Origin: JBFWWW01 sp050245975
Lineage (GTDB): Bacteria; Pseudomonadota; Alphaproteobacteria; Rhizobiales; Hyphomicrobiaceae
NCBI GenBank assembly: GCA_050245975.1
Contig: JBFWWW010000032.1
Span: 1 to 26,794 of the forward strand
Length of the DNA stretch: 26,794 nt
Direction of reading: 5' to 3'
Each line of letters starts with the position of its first letter. The first letter of the stretch is position 1. Of the stretch, positions 9,490 through 16,305 are shown piece by piece. The notes beneath the pieces are model-generated. The model worked only from the letters and a program-made list of their open reading frames with translations. It was not told the DNA's origin and searched no databases. The position numbers and the translations under genes are program-made.

Positions 9490-10521
9490 TCAGTGCCGGA
9501 CGGGGCCTTCGGCCTGCTTCCAGGCGTTCATGCCGCCCTTCAGGTGGCAGGCCGACAGGAGGCCCGCATCCTGCGCCGCGCGGACGGCCATCGCCGATCT
9601 CTCGCCATAAGCGCAGAAAAAGACGAGGCGTTTGCCGGTCGCGAGGCTCGAAAGCACGTCCCGGTCGTGGAGGCGCTCCAGCAGCGTCGGGTAGGGGACA
9701 TGCAGCGCTCCGCCGATGGTGCCGTGGCGGTCCCGCTCGCTGTCCTCGCGCAGGTCGATCAGCATGACGTCCGGCCGCTCGAGCAGGGCAATCGCCTCCG
9801 CCGCCGAGAGCGACCAGCCGTGCCCCTCGATGTCGTCCTGGGAATAGCCCATGCGCATGTTGGCCGGCACGGCCACGTCCATCATCTTCGGGTTCGGCAG
9901 ATTGAGGTTGTTCATCAGCTCGACGTACTCGTCGATCGATCCGACCTGGAGCCGCGGATTGCAGGCCCGCTCCTCGGCGATGGTGCTGACGGTGTCGCCC
10001 TTGTAGTCGTGCGCCGGATAGACGAGCGTCTGGTCGGGCAGCTTGAGCAGGCGGTTGAAGATGGAATCGTACTGCGCGCGGGCGTCGCCGTTCTGGAAAT
10101 CGGTGCGGCCGGTCCCGCGGATCAGCAGCGTGTCGCCCGTGAAGACGCGGTCGGGCAGGATGTAGCTGTAGGAATCGTCCGTGTGTCCCGGCGTGTAGAT
10201 GACATCGAGACGGATGCCGTCGACATCGACGTGATCCCCGTCCGCAACGCGCATCGAGACGACATCGACGCCGCTCTGCTCGCCCATGACGGTGATGCAC
10301 TGCGTCCGATCCCTGAGCTCGCCAAGCCCCGTGATGTGATCCGCATGCAGATGCGTATCCACGGCCTTGACGAGCTTCAGGTCCAGCTCCCGGAGCAGCT
10401 GAATGTAGCGATCGACCTTCTCCAGCACCGGATCGAGGATCAGTGCCTCGCCGCCCCTGCGTCTCGCGATGAGGTACGTGTAGGTACCCGATACGCTGTC
10501 GAAGAGCTGGCGGAAGATCAT
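9490..10521 (-). CDS. Persulfide dioxygenase fused to rhodanese (ETHE1-like)
   Basis: A 343-residue two-domain protein. Residues 1 to about 230 are an MBL fold of the ETHE1 type, with THLHADHITG (H57, H59, D61, H62), TPGHTDDS (H113), FTGDTLLIRGTGRTDF (D130) and VYPAHDYKG (H171). This set and the RGTGRTDF loop point to a mononuclear-iron persulfide dioxygenase, which oxidises glutathione persulfide to sulfite. Residues from about 240 to the end are a rhodanese domain with the catalytic loop CAYGERS, Cys303. The fusion would couple sulfur transfer with persulfide oxidation in sulfide detoxification. It follows the peroxiredoxin gene after 13 bp, and GAGG lies 5 bases before the ATG. Such fusions are known in bacteria. 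No BigR/SqrR-type regulator or sulfide:quinone reductase gene is nearby. Confidence 0.9.
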   Translation of the reverse strand: MIFRQLFDSVSGTYTYLIARRRGGEALILDPVLEKVDRYIQLLRELDLKLVKAVDTHLHADHITGLGELRDRTQCITVMGEQSGVDVVSMRVADGDHVDVDGIRLDVIYTPGHTDDSYSYILPDRVFTGDTLLIRGTGRTDFQNGDARAQYDSIFNRLLKLPDQTLVYPAHDYKGDTVSTIAEERACNPRLQVGSIDEYVELMNNLNLPNPKMMDVAVPANMRMGYSQDDIEGHGWSLSAAEAIALLERPDVMLIDLREDSERDRHGTIGGALHVPYPTLLERLHDRDVLSSLATGKRLVFFCAYGERSAMAVRAAQDAGLLSACHLKGGMNAWKQAEGPVRH

Positions 10522-10534
10522 GGTAGCCTCGATG

Positions 10535-11194
10535 CTACTTCGGTTGCGGCACGATCCGGATGTAGGGCTTGGGCGACTTCCATCCGCCGGGGTACTGCTT
10601 CCTGGCCTCCTCGTCGGAGACCGAGCCCGAGATGATGACGTCCTCGCCCTGCTTCCAGTTCACCGGCGTCGCCACCTTGTGCTTCGCCGTGAGCTGGAGG
10701 GAGTCGATGATGCGCAGCACCTCGTCGAAATTGCGGCCCGTCGTCATCGGATAGATGAGGATGAGCTTGATCTTCTTGTCGGGCCCGATGACGAAGACGT
10801 TGCGCACGGTCTGGTTGTCGGCGGCCGTGCGCCCCTCCGAGGAACCCGACGTCGATGCCGGCAGCATGTCGTAGAGCTTCGAGACCGAAAGATCGGAGTC
10901 GCCGATCATGGGATAGTTGGGCGCGAAGCCCTGAGTCTCCTTGATGTCCTCGGCCCATTTCGCGTGCCGGTCCACCGGATCGACGCTGAGGCCGATGATT
11001 TTCACGCCGCGGCTTTCGAAGTCGGGCTTGAGCTTGGCCATGTAGCCGAGCTCGGTCGTGCAGATGGGCGTGAAGTCCTTGGGATGCGAGAACAGGACGC
11101 ACCACTTGTCGCCGATCCAGTCGTGAAACTGGATCGGTCCTTCGGTGGTCTGCGCCTTGAAGTCGGGGGCCGTGCTGCCGATCTGGAGAGACAT
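10535..11194 (-). CDS. 1-Cys peroxiredoxin (Prx6 subfamily, AhpC/TSA fold)
   Basis: A thiol peroxidase of 219 aa that reduces hydrogen peroxide, organic peroxides or persulfides. The peroxidatic cysteine is C45 in DFTPICTTELG, with the usual Pro/Thr environment. The only other cysteine is C32 (DKWCVLFSHP), so there is no canonical resolving cysteine, and the length and C-terminal extension fit the Prx6 group. The ATG at 11194 is chosen over an upstream in-frame start because AGGAG lies 6 bases before it and the protein then begins MSLQIGSTAPDF, the normal family start. It is first in a two-gene unit with the persulfide dioxygenase-rhodanese. The pairing suggests joint defence against peroxides and reactive sulfur. 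Confidence 0.92.
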   Translation of the reverse strand: MSLQIGSTAPDFKAQTTEGPIQFHDWIGDKWCVLFSHPKDFTPICTTELGYMAKLKPDFESRGVKIIGLSVDPVDRHAKWAEDIKETQGFAPNYPMIGDSDLSVSKLYDMLPASTSGSSEGRTAADNQTVRNVFVIGPDKKIKLILIYPMTTGRNFDEVLRIIDSLQLTAKHKVATPVNWKQGEDVIISGSVSDEEARKQYPGGWKSPKPYIRIVPQPK

Positions 11195-11220
11195 TCTGAA
11201 CTCCTGAAATAGCTGTTGCA

Positions 11221-11249
11221 GCCCCGCAAAAATCACAGCGATGCGGGGC
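11221..11249 (-). terminator. GC-rich hairpin between the YiiX-like and peroxiredoxin genes
   Basis: Perfect 7-bp arms GCCCCGC and GCGGGGC flank a 15-base loop. The hairpin ends about 26 bases before the peroxiredoxin ATG. On the minus strand a U-run falls inside the loop rather than after the stem, so it is not a textbook terminator. It could end yiiX-like transcripts or be a structured leader of the peroxiredoxin mRNA. Another hairpin with identical arms and loop length is at 15790-15818. Confidence 0.35.
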
Positions 11250-11376
11250 CGTCAAATCCGCGCGGCCACGGATTGCCAAACCCCATCAAACCTGTTTTTC
11301 GCGCCAAGTGGAAACGTAAAATGCGCCATCGGGGATCGGGTTCCGCGCAGCCGTCATTTTGCGCTGCAGCGCCCGA

Positions 11377-12210
11377 CTAGAGAATGACCGTGCGTTGGGG
11401 TTTTTTATCCCCGCCGCTCTGCGGCGTTTCCGGATCGGGCTGCTCGGCCCAGTGCAGCGTGCGGTAGTCGAAGCCGCACTCGATCGTCGGCTTTACGATG
11501 CTGAAGTAGGGAGATACGTCGAAATCCCGCGGCACGAACAGGCTGCGATCGCGGATGTGCAGGATCTCGCGGCGGCTGTAGTTGCTCAGCGCGCGCGATT
11601 CATCGGGCACGATCTCGATGCGGGGCAGCACGGGAAAGCGCACGGATTCGAAGGCGCCGGCGATGAGCGTCGAGCAGATCGTCCGCGTCGGATCGCCGGA
11701 CCCGAGCGCAATCATGCGCCGACGCCAGCGCACGGGCACCGGCGGCGTCGGAAACAGGTAGCGGGCGAGGTCGAAGACGTTGCGCGTATCGTAACGGTGG
11801 CCGAGACGATCGAGCGCGTAGGCGACGACTTTCCGCCGGTCCTCGAGGCTCAGCCCCGCGGGCCGGCAGATGCGGGTGTTGAAGGACTGGTATTTGGAAA
11901 GAGGCACCGCGACGACGCCGTCGCTCAGGTTGGCCTCGATCAAGACGTTGGGTTCCTCGTCCGCGGAGCTTGTGCCGGCGAAGTTGCCGACGTATAGCGC
12001 CGAGTGGGACCAGGTGGACTGGGTCAGATACTTGATGGCGCTCGCGAGCTTGTGGTTTCCCTCCACGAGCAGGACGTCGCCCGGTTGCAGGACGCGGCTC
12101 AGCGTGATCGGGTCGGAGGGGGTAAAAGGCTCGTATCCGCTCGACGGCTTCGTCAGCAGATACGTGATCCAGCGAGCGATCGTGTCGAGGATCGTGCTCG
12201 GGGGTATCAT
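11377..12210 (-). CDS. YiiX/YebB-like permuted NlpC/P60 papain-fold protein
   Basis: Probably 277 aa from the ATG at 12210; an ATG at 12261 would add 17 residues but has no ribosome-binding site, and the chosen start has only a distant AGGA. The order of candidate catalytic residues is His first (WSHSALYVG, H69), an acidic residue next (VLIEANLSDG, E92) and Cys last (TICSTLIAGAF, C179). This reversed order is that of circularly permuted NlpC/P60 enzymes such as YiiX. Members are thought to hydrolyse or transfer acyl or amide bonds in lipids or peptides, but few are characterised. The preceding LQPGDVLLVEGN segment is also typical. No signal peptide is obvious, though a hydrophobic stretch lies near the N-terminus. 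It is divergent from the cyclopropane synthase, which hints at a role in lipid or envelope metabolism; that is inference. Confidence 0.75.
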   Translation of the reverse strand: MIPPSTILDTIARWITYLLTKPSSGYEPFTPSDPITLSRVLQPGDVLLVEGNHKLASAIKYLTQSTWSHSALYVGNFAGTSSADEEPNVLIEANLSDGVVAVPLSKYQSFNTRICRPAGLSLEDRRKVVAYALDRLGHRYDTRNVFDLARYLFPTPPVPVRWRRRMIALGSGDPTRTICSTLIAGAFESVRFPVLPRIEIVPDESRALSNYSRREILHIRDRSLFVPRDFDVSPYFSIVKPTIECGFDYRTLHWAEQPDPETPQSGGDKKPQRTVIL

Positions 12211-12288
12211 GCGGGCCGGGTTGTCCTGAGGCCGGTCGCGTTCCCGGCGCGGGTGGTCCATTGCAGCAAGAGAAACGAGGCAACCGCC

Positions 12289-13539
12289 GTGTTTCCGTTG
12301 TCACACATGCTCAAGTCATTCGTTCGTGTCGGTTCCCTGACGGTGATCGATGCCGACGGCCGGCGCCATGTCTTCTCCGGTGCGCCGGGGCCGACGGTCA
12401 CGATGCGACTCACGGACAAGTCTCTTTATCACAAGCTGTTCTTCAACCCCGAACTGCATGCCGGCGAAGCCTACATGGACGGACGGCTCTCGTTCGAGGG
12501 CTCGACGCTGCGCGACTTCCTGACGCTGTTCTCGCTCAACCGGCTCTCGCTCGGCTCCTACCCGCTGCAGAAGGTGCTGCGCCGCATTTCGCGCGGCGTG
12601 AAGCGGTTCCAGCAGGCCAATCCGGTCGGCAAGGCGCAGCGCAACGTTGCACACCACTACGATCTCGGCAACGCGTTCTACAAGCTCTTCCTCGACGAGG
12701 GCATGCAGTACTCGTGCGCCTATTTCCTGAGCGACGACGACAGCCTCGAGCAGGCGCAGCTCAACAAGCTCAGACTGATCGCGGCGAAGCTCAATCTCCG
12801 TCCCGGGTTGAAGGTGCTCGACATCGGCAGCGGCTGGGGCGACCTGGCGCTCTATCTCGCGCAGCGCGAGAAGGTGGACGTGACCGGCGTCACGCTGTCG
12901 AAGGAGCAGCATGCGCTCTCCAACGAGAAGGCGCGGCAGGCGGGGCTTGCCGACAGGGTGCGGTTCGAGCTGCGCGACTACCGCGAGCTGCCGGGCAGGT
13001 TCGACCGCATCGTCTCGGTGGGGATGTTCGAGCACGTGGGCGTGCACCACTACGGCGAGTTCTTCGCGAAGATCAACGACCTCATGGTCGATGACGGCGT
13101 GATGCTGCTGCATTCCATCGGCCACATGAGCCCGCCCGGCACCGCCAGCCCGTGGCTGCGCAAGTACATCTTCCCCGGCGCCTACTCCCCGGCGCTGTCG
13201 GAAGTCTTCACGGAGGTCGAGCAGGCGAGCCTGTGGGTCACGGACCTGGAATTCCTGCGCGTGCACTATGCCAAGACGCTCTATCAGTGGTGGCTCAGGT
13301 TCGAGCAGAACAGAGCGAAGATCGCCGCCATGTACGACGAACGGTTCTGCCGGATGTGGGAGTTCTATCTCATCAGCGCCGAGATGATGTTCCGGACCGG
13401 AAGCCAGCTCGTCTTTCACATGCAGCTCGCACGCAAACGTGACGCGGTGCCGATCGTGCGCGACTACATGACCGATCTGCAGCGGACCTATCGGGCTGCG
13501 GAGGCGAATTCAAAAGAAAAAACAAGCGCATCGCCGTGA
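12289..13539 (+). CDS. cfa: Cyclopropane-fatty-acyl-phospholipid synthase
   Basis: A SAM-dependent enzyme that adds a methylene bridge to unsaturated acyl chains of membrane phospholipids. The N-terminal substrate-binding part leads to the family block HHYDLGNAFYKLFLDEGMQY (residues 122-141) and SCAYF with C143. The SAM motif is VLDIGSGWG (176-184), and MFEHVG (246-251) follows. The C-terminal helical part (RVHYAKTLYQWWLRF) is complete, so the length of about 416 aa is normal to slightly long. I prefer the GTG at 12289 because CGAGG lies 8 bases before it; the ATG at 12307 would give 410 aa but lacks a site. It is divergently transcribed from the YiiX-like gene with under 100 bp between them. 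Confidence 0.93.
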   Translation: MFPLSHMLKSFVRVGSLTVIDADGRRHVFSGAPGPTVTMRLTDKSLYHKLFFNPELHAGEAYMDGRLSFEGSTLRDFLTLFSLNRLSLGSYPLQKVLRRISRGVKRFQQANPVGKAQRNVAHHYDLGNAFYKLFLDEGMQYSCAYFLSDDDSLEQAQLNKLRLIAAKLNLRPGLKVLDIGSGWGDLALYLAQREKVDVTGVTLSKEQHALSNEKARQAGLADRVRFELRDYRELPGRFDRIVSVGMFEHVGVHHYGEFFAKINDLMVDDGVMLLHSIGHMSPPGTASPWLRKYIFPGAYSPALSEVFTEVEQASLWVTDLEFLRVHYAKTLYQWWLRFEQNRAKIAAMYDERFCRMWEFYLISAEMMFRTGSQLVFHMQLARKRDAVPIVRDYMTDLQRTYRAAEANSKEKTSASP

Positions 13540-13656
13540 AGCGGGCCTAGGGCACCGGTCCGTCCAGGGTTTGCCACCGCGCCGCCATTCCGATCGGTAG
13601 ACTGGTCAACGGAGCATTTTGCGCGCTAGCATTTTGTCTTTCGGGTGGGGACGGCA

Positions 13657-15081
13657 ATGGACTGGACTTATCAGCGCGGCGTCATGACGGCCGGCGTCAC
13701 GGGCACGTTTGCCGTTCTCGCGTCTCTCGTCTCGTGGGTGGCCCTGCAGCCGGGGCCGCCGGGCAAGCTCGTGATCGCAGCCGGAGGATCGGACGGCGCG
13801 TACCGCGCGCTGGCCGAGACCTACCGGCCCTACCTTGCGCGCAACGGCGTCGAGCTGGAGCTGCAGGAGACGACGGAAGGCTTTGCGACGCTGCGCGCGC
13901 TCGTCGACGACAAGAAGACGGTCGATGCGGGTTTCGTGAAGGGCGGCCTCGTCGGGAGCCTGCAGGGCCGGCTCGCCCGCCTGAAGGCGAAGGAATGGCG
14001 CGAGCGCCAGATTGACAAGATGCGCTCCGTCGGCCGCGTCTTCCTCGAGCCGATCTGGGTCTTCACGCGCGACGGCCTGCCGGCCAAGAGCCTGCGCGAG
14101 CTGCGCGGCCAGCGGATCATGACGGGCACGCGCGACAGCGGCACGCGGCGCATCGCCATGCAGCTCCTGCGCGCCAACGGCGTCAATTCCGAGACCACCG
14201 TTCTGATGAACGAGGAGCTGCCGGACGATGCGGCGCCGCTTCTCAACGGCAGCGCGGACGCGGCCATCATCATCCTGCCGGCTGAATCGGACAAGGTTCA
14301 GAAATTGCTGCGCGTGCAGGGCATCCGGCTGATGGATTTCAAGGAGGAGGCGGACGCGTACGCCAACCGCTTCCCGGCGATATCCAAGGTCATCCTGCGG
14401 CAGGGCTCCGTCGAGTTCGAGCCCGTCATACCCAGCGACGACATCGCGCTGCTTGCCACGTCCGCCGCGCTCGTCGTGCGGTCAGACACGCATCCGGCGC
14501 TCATCAGCCTGCTGGCAGGCGCGGTCGTCAACAATCCCAAGTCCGGCTTCGACAAGTCAGGCGATCCGGTGCTGTTTCATCACCCGGGCGAATTCCCGAC
14601 AGCCACCGATCCCGAATTCGAAGTCGCCTCGGACGCCAGGCTTGTCTACAAGAGCGGCGAGCTGCCCTTCGTATTGCGCACCGTCGCGCCCGTGAACAAG
14701 CGGCTCGGCGTGCCGTTCTCGGCCACGGCATTCGTCAACGCCCACGGCGCGCAGACGGTCCTGCTGCTGATTCCGATGCTGACGATCCTCATACCGCTGA
14801 TGCGGATCATTCCGGTGATCTACGCATGGTCCGTCCGCAGGCGACTGCTCTACTGGTACCGGCAGCTCAAGCTGCTGGAACGGAACATCGATGCGGCGGT
14901 CACGCCCGCCGAACGCGGCGCCAAGGCGGCTGAAATCGAGCGGATCGATACGGCGGTCCGGCGCATTCGCGTGCCGCTCAACTATTCCGACAAGCTCTAT
15001 GACCTGCGGGGGCACATCGACCTGGTGCGCCAGCGCCTGTCGGACGCGCGCCAGCTGGCGCAACGCATGGCCGCCGAATAA
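13657..15081 (+). CDS. TAXI-family solute-binding protein anchored at both ends
   Basis: A 474-residue protein of the TRAP-associated extracytoplasmic immunogenic (TAXI) family. An N-terminal hydrophobic segment (about residues 10-30) acts as an uncleaved signal anchor or signal peptide. The binding fold begins KLVIAAGGSDGAYRALAETY and continues with TGTRDSGTRRIAMQLLRANG and DAAIIILPAES. A second strong membrane segment lies near residues 366-392 (LLLIPMLTILIPLMRIIPVI), followed by a basic, helical cytoplasmic tail of about 80 residues. Typical TAXI proteins are about 320 aa and lack this C-terminal extension. No TRAP membrane subunits (DctQ/DctM) are adjacent, so it may be a sensor or a partner of a distant transporter. 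The ATG was chosen for the GGTGGGG stretch just upstream. The ligand is unknown. Confidence 0.85.
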   Translation: MDWTYQRGVMTAGVTGTFAVLASLVSWVALQPGPPGKLVIAAGGSDGAYRALAETYRPYLARNGVELELQETTEGFATLRALVDDKKTVDAGFVKGGLVGSLQGRLARLKAKEWRERQIDKMRSVGRVFLEPIWVFTRDGLPAKSLRELRGQRIMTGTRDSGTRRIAMQLLRANGVNSETTVLMNEELPDDAAPLLNGSADAAIIILPAESDKVQKLLRVQGIRLMDFKEEADAYANRFPAISKVILRQGSVEFEPVIPSDDIALLATSAALVVRSDTHPALISLLAGAVVNNPKSGFDKSGDPVLFHHPGEFPTATDPEFEVASDARLVYKSGELPFVLRTVAPVNKRLGVPFSATAFVNAHGAQTVLLLIPMLTILIPLMRIIPVIYAWSVRRRLLYWYRQLKLLERNIDAAVTPAERGAKAAEIERIDTAVRRIRVPLNYSDKLYDLRGHIDLVRQRLSDARQLAQRMAAE

Positions 15082-15086
15082 CGGAA

Positions 15087-15118
15087 AACCCCGCGCGGAC
15101 GGAGCGTCCGGCGGGGTT
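15087..15118 (-). terminator. Intrinsic terminator between convergent TAXI and small-protein genes
   Basis: A long hairpin has outer arms AACCCCGC (15087-15094) and GCGGGGTT (15111-15118), and an inner stem CGGACG/CGTCCG closed by a GAG loop, with one bulged G. Read on the minus strand it is followed by TTTT, so it terminates the small secreted-protein gene. On the plus strand it falls just after the TAXI stop and may serve both genes. Confidence 0.8.
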
Positions 15119-15165
15119 GACGACCTGGCAGTCCTGCTCCGGTGGCCGGCGTCAGGACGCGCCGC

Positions 15166-15399
15166 TCACCACCAGTGGCGACGGCAGACCGTGCGGCACT
15201 GACGGAAGCCGCGCCAGTCGCGCCAGCAGCGACGGTTGCAAACGCGGCGCCAGCGAACTTCCTTTGTCATGTTGTGTTGCGCTGCGTCTGTCTTCAGGGA
15301 CATCGGCAGGTTCGACGCCGGGGCCGCCTGGGCTCCCGATACGGCGAAGCCCAAGCCGAGAACGGCGCCGGCAACGGCTGAAAGGTAGAAGCGTTTCAT
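15166..15399 (-). CDS. Small secreted Cys/Trp/Arg-rich protein, unknown function
   Basis: A 77-residue protein. A clear Sec signal peptide (MKRFYLSAVAGAVLGLGFAV, then SGAQAAP) suggests cleavage near residues 25-27. The mature part is about 50 aa: a polar linker, then a compact C-terminal region with two CxxxC pairs, C54-C58 and C68-C72, interspersed with Trp and many Arg, ending RRHWW. A strong AGGAGAGG site lies about 7 bases before the ATG, and a terminator lies just downstream, so this is a real gene and not a shadow frame. The Cys pairs could form two disulfides or bind a metal, and the positive charge could favour binding to membrane, DNA or lipopolysaccharide. I recognise no named family. 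Similar short Cys/Arg-rich exported proteins occur in Hyphomicrobiales without known roles. Confidence 0.75.
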   Translation of the reverse strand: MKRFYLSAVAGAVLGLGFAVSGAQAAPASNLPMSLKTDAAQHNMTKEVRWRRVCNRRCWRDWRGFRQCRTVCRRHWW

Positions 15400-15637
15400 G
15401 CGAGTCCTCTCCTTGTCTGCGTATTGTCTACGTGGTTGCCTGTCTTCCCTGCAACGAGCCGACGGCCAGCATCACTGCAGCTGCTGAACGTGGTGTGAAC
15501 GATAGAGTTCCCTTGCCTGGCTTGACAGCGGGCCTCAAGAGGCGAATCCTTGCCGAGGTCGCATGGAGCGCCGATCGCCCGCGCGACGACGATGGGCAGG
15601 ATCAGGAGGGAGCATGACGCCACCGGACAGTCAGTTC

Positions 15638-15823
15638 TGCCTCCGCCTCGTTGCGGAGGCACCGCGCCCCGGTCGCGACCGCAGTTGCTGACGCGATCGG
15701 CCAGCCGGCTCATCCAAAAATCTGGCATTCTCGCGAGGCTCGGCCTCGCACTTGGCCCGGCCCTCCGGGCAACGTCGAAATGACAAGCGGCCCCGCTGAA
15801 CGATCATCGTCGCGGGGCTTTCC
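15638..15823 (+). ncRNA. Candidate structured small RNA
   Basis: Four separate hairpins occur in order within 186 bp. They are TGCCTCCGC/GCGGAGGCA (15638-15661, 6-base loop), GCGAGGC/GCCTCGC (15733-15749, 3-base loop TCG), GCCCGG/CCGGGC (15755-15770, 4-base loop CCCT) and a terminator-like stem at 15790-15818 followed by TTT. There is no protein gene on the plus strand that this terminator could serve. CCTCC, the complement of a ribosome-binding site, occurs in the first stem and at the third loop. I infer a possible plus-strand sRNA. No promoter was identified, so expression is unproven and the exact 5' end is unknown. Confidence 0.3.
15790..15821 (+). terminator. Rho-independent-like terminator in the intergenic region
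   Basis: Arms GCCCCGC (15790-15796) and GCGGGGC (15812-15818) enclose 15 bases that can pair further (ACGA/TCGT), followed by TTTCC. The short T-run makes it moderately convincing. No upstream plus-strand protein gene exists between it and the TAXI terminator, 670 bp away, which suggests an unannotated transcript. Confidence 0.55.
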
Positions 15824-15828
15824 ATTTG

Positions 15829-15852
15829 GGCCGACCGGCAACGACGTCGGCC
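15829..15852. promoter_or_regulatory. Inverted repeat just upstream of the cupin gene
   Basis: GGCCGAC (15829-15835) and GTCGGCC (15846-15852) are perfect 7-bp arms around 10 bases, ending 4 bases before the ribosome-binding site AAGGAGG (15857-15863). It may be an operator or an mRNA structure that affects access to the start. No promoter boxes can be assigned because a terminator lies immediately upstream. Confidence 0.35.
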
Positions 15853-15868
15853 AACGAAGGAGGCGACC

Positions 15869-16276
15869 ATGGACATTCATTCTGCACGCGACCGCGAGAC
15901 GCGGCGCGGGAACGCCGACTGGTTCACGGGGACGGTCTGGCAGGACCCGATCATCGAGGCGCCGGCGCCGGCCCGGATCCGCGGCGCGCGCGTGAGCTTC
16001 GAGCCCGGCGCGCGCACCGCCTGGCACACGCATCCGCTGGGGCAGACGCTGTTCGTCGTATCCGGCATCGGCCGGGCGCAGACCCAGGGCGGGCCGGTGC
16101 GCGAACTGCGGCCCGGCGACACGGTCTGGATCCCGCCGGGCGAGAAGCACTGGCACGGCGCATCGCCGACGCACGGCATGGTGCATATCGCGCTGCACGA
16201 GGCGCTCGACGGCGTGCACGTCACCTGGATGGAGAAGGTGTCGGACAGCGACTACAAAAAAGCGCCGGCGGCCTGA
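15869..16276 (+). CDS. Single-domain cupin, resembles cupin-type hydroxynitrile lyase
   Basis: A 135-residue beta-barrel cupin with a strong AAGGAGG site 5 bases before the ATG. The segment GARTAWHTHPLGQTLFVVSG carries H53, H55 and Q59, and PPGEKHWHG carries H94. These are the four metal ligands, in the same spacing, that I recall from the manganese-dependent (R)-hydroxynitrile lyase of Granulicella tundricola, and the flanking ADWFTGTV and LDGVHVTWMEKVSD segments also look alike. Many genes with this pattern are annotated as (R)-mandelonitrile lyase-like or simply cupin proteins, and the physiological reaction is not settled. A small ABM-domain monooxygenase follows after 29 bp on the same strand. 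Together they may process a small aromatic or reactive carbonyl compound. The metal-binding assignment is strong; the reaction is a guess. Confidence 0.85.
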   Translation: MDIHSARDRETRRGNADWFTGTVWQDPIIEAPAPARIRGARVSFEPGARTAWHTHPLGQTLFVVSGIGRAQTQGGPVRELRPGDTVWIPPGEKHWHGASPTHGMVHIALHEALDGVHVTWMEKVSDSDYKKAPAA

Positions 16277-16305
16277 CACGGCGCAGCGCGGGGAGGGAGC
16301 AAGCC

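Larger units (their letters stand above)
15400..15868. other. 469-bp intergenic region rich in hairpins
   Basis: No convincing protein gene is here; a 110-codon minus-strand frame at 15396-15728 has no ribosome-binding site or recognisable content and overlaps the start of the small secreted-protein gene. The left part must hold the promoter of that gene, but no clear sigma-70 boxes were seen. A CTTGAC at 15521-15526 has no good -10 box. From 15638 to 15852 there is a run of inverted repeats, described separately. Confidence 0.6.

Noticed and set aside
9490..10521. A beta-lactam resistance metallo-beta-lactamase
   Set aside because: The residues and the RGTGRTDF loop are those of ETHE1-type persulfide dioxygenases, and the rhodanese fusion agrees. 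The other MBL-fold protein (612-1625) is a nuclease-type member.
13613..13636. Direct repeat GCATTTTG before the TAXI gene
   Set aside because: Only 8 bp in two copies, in a short AT-richer promoter gap; no sign of an attachment site or a mobile element.
15396..15728. 110-codon minus-strand frame in the hairpin-rich region
   Set aside because: No ribosome-binding site, no signal peptide or domain, and it overlaps the first codons of the well-supported small secreted-protein gene.
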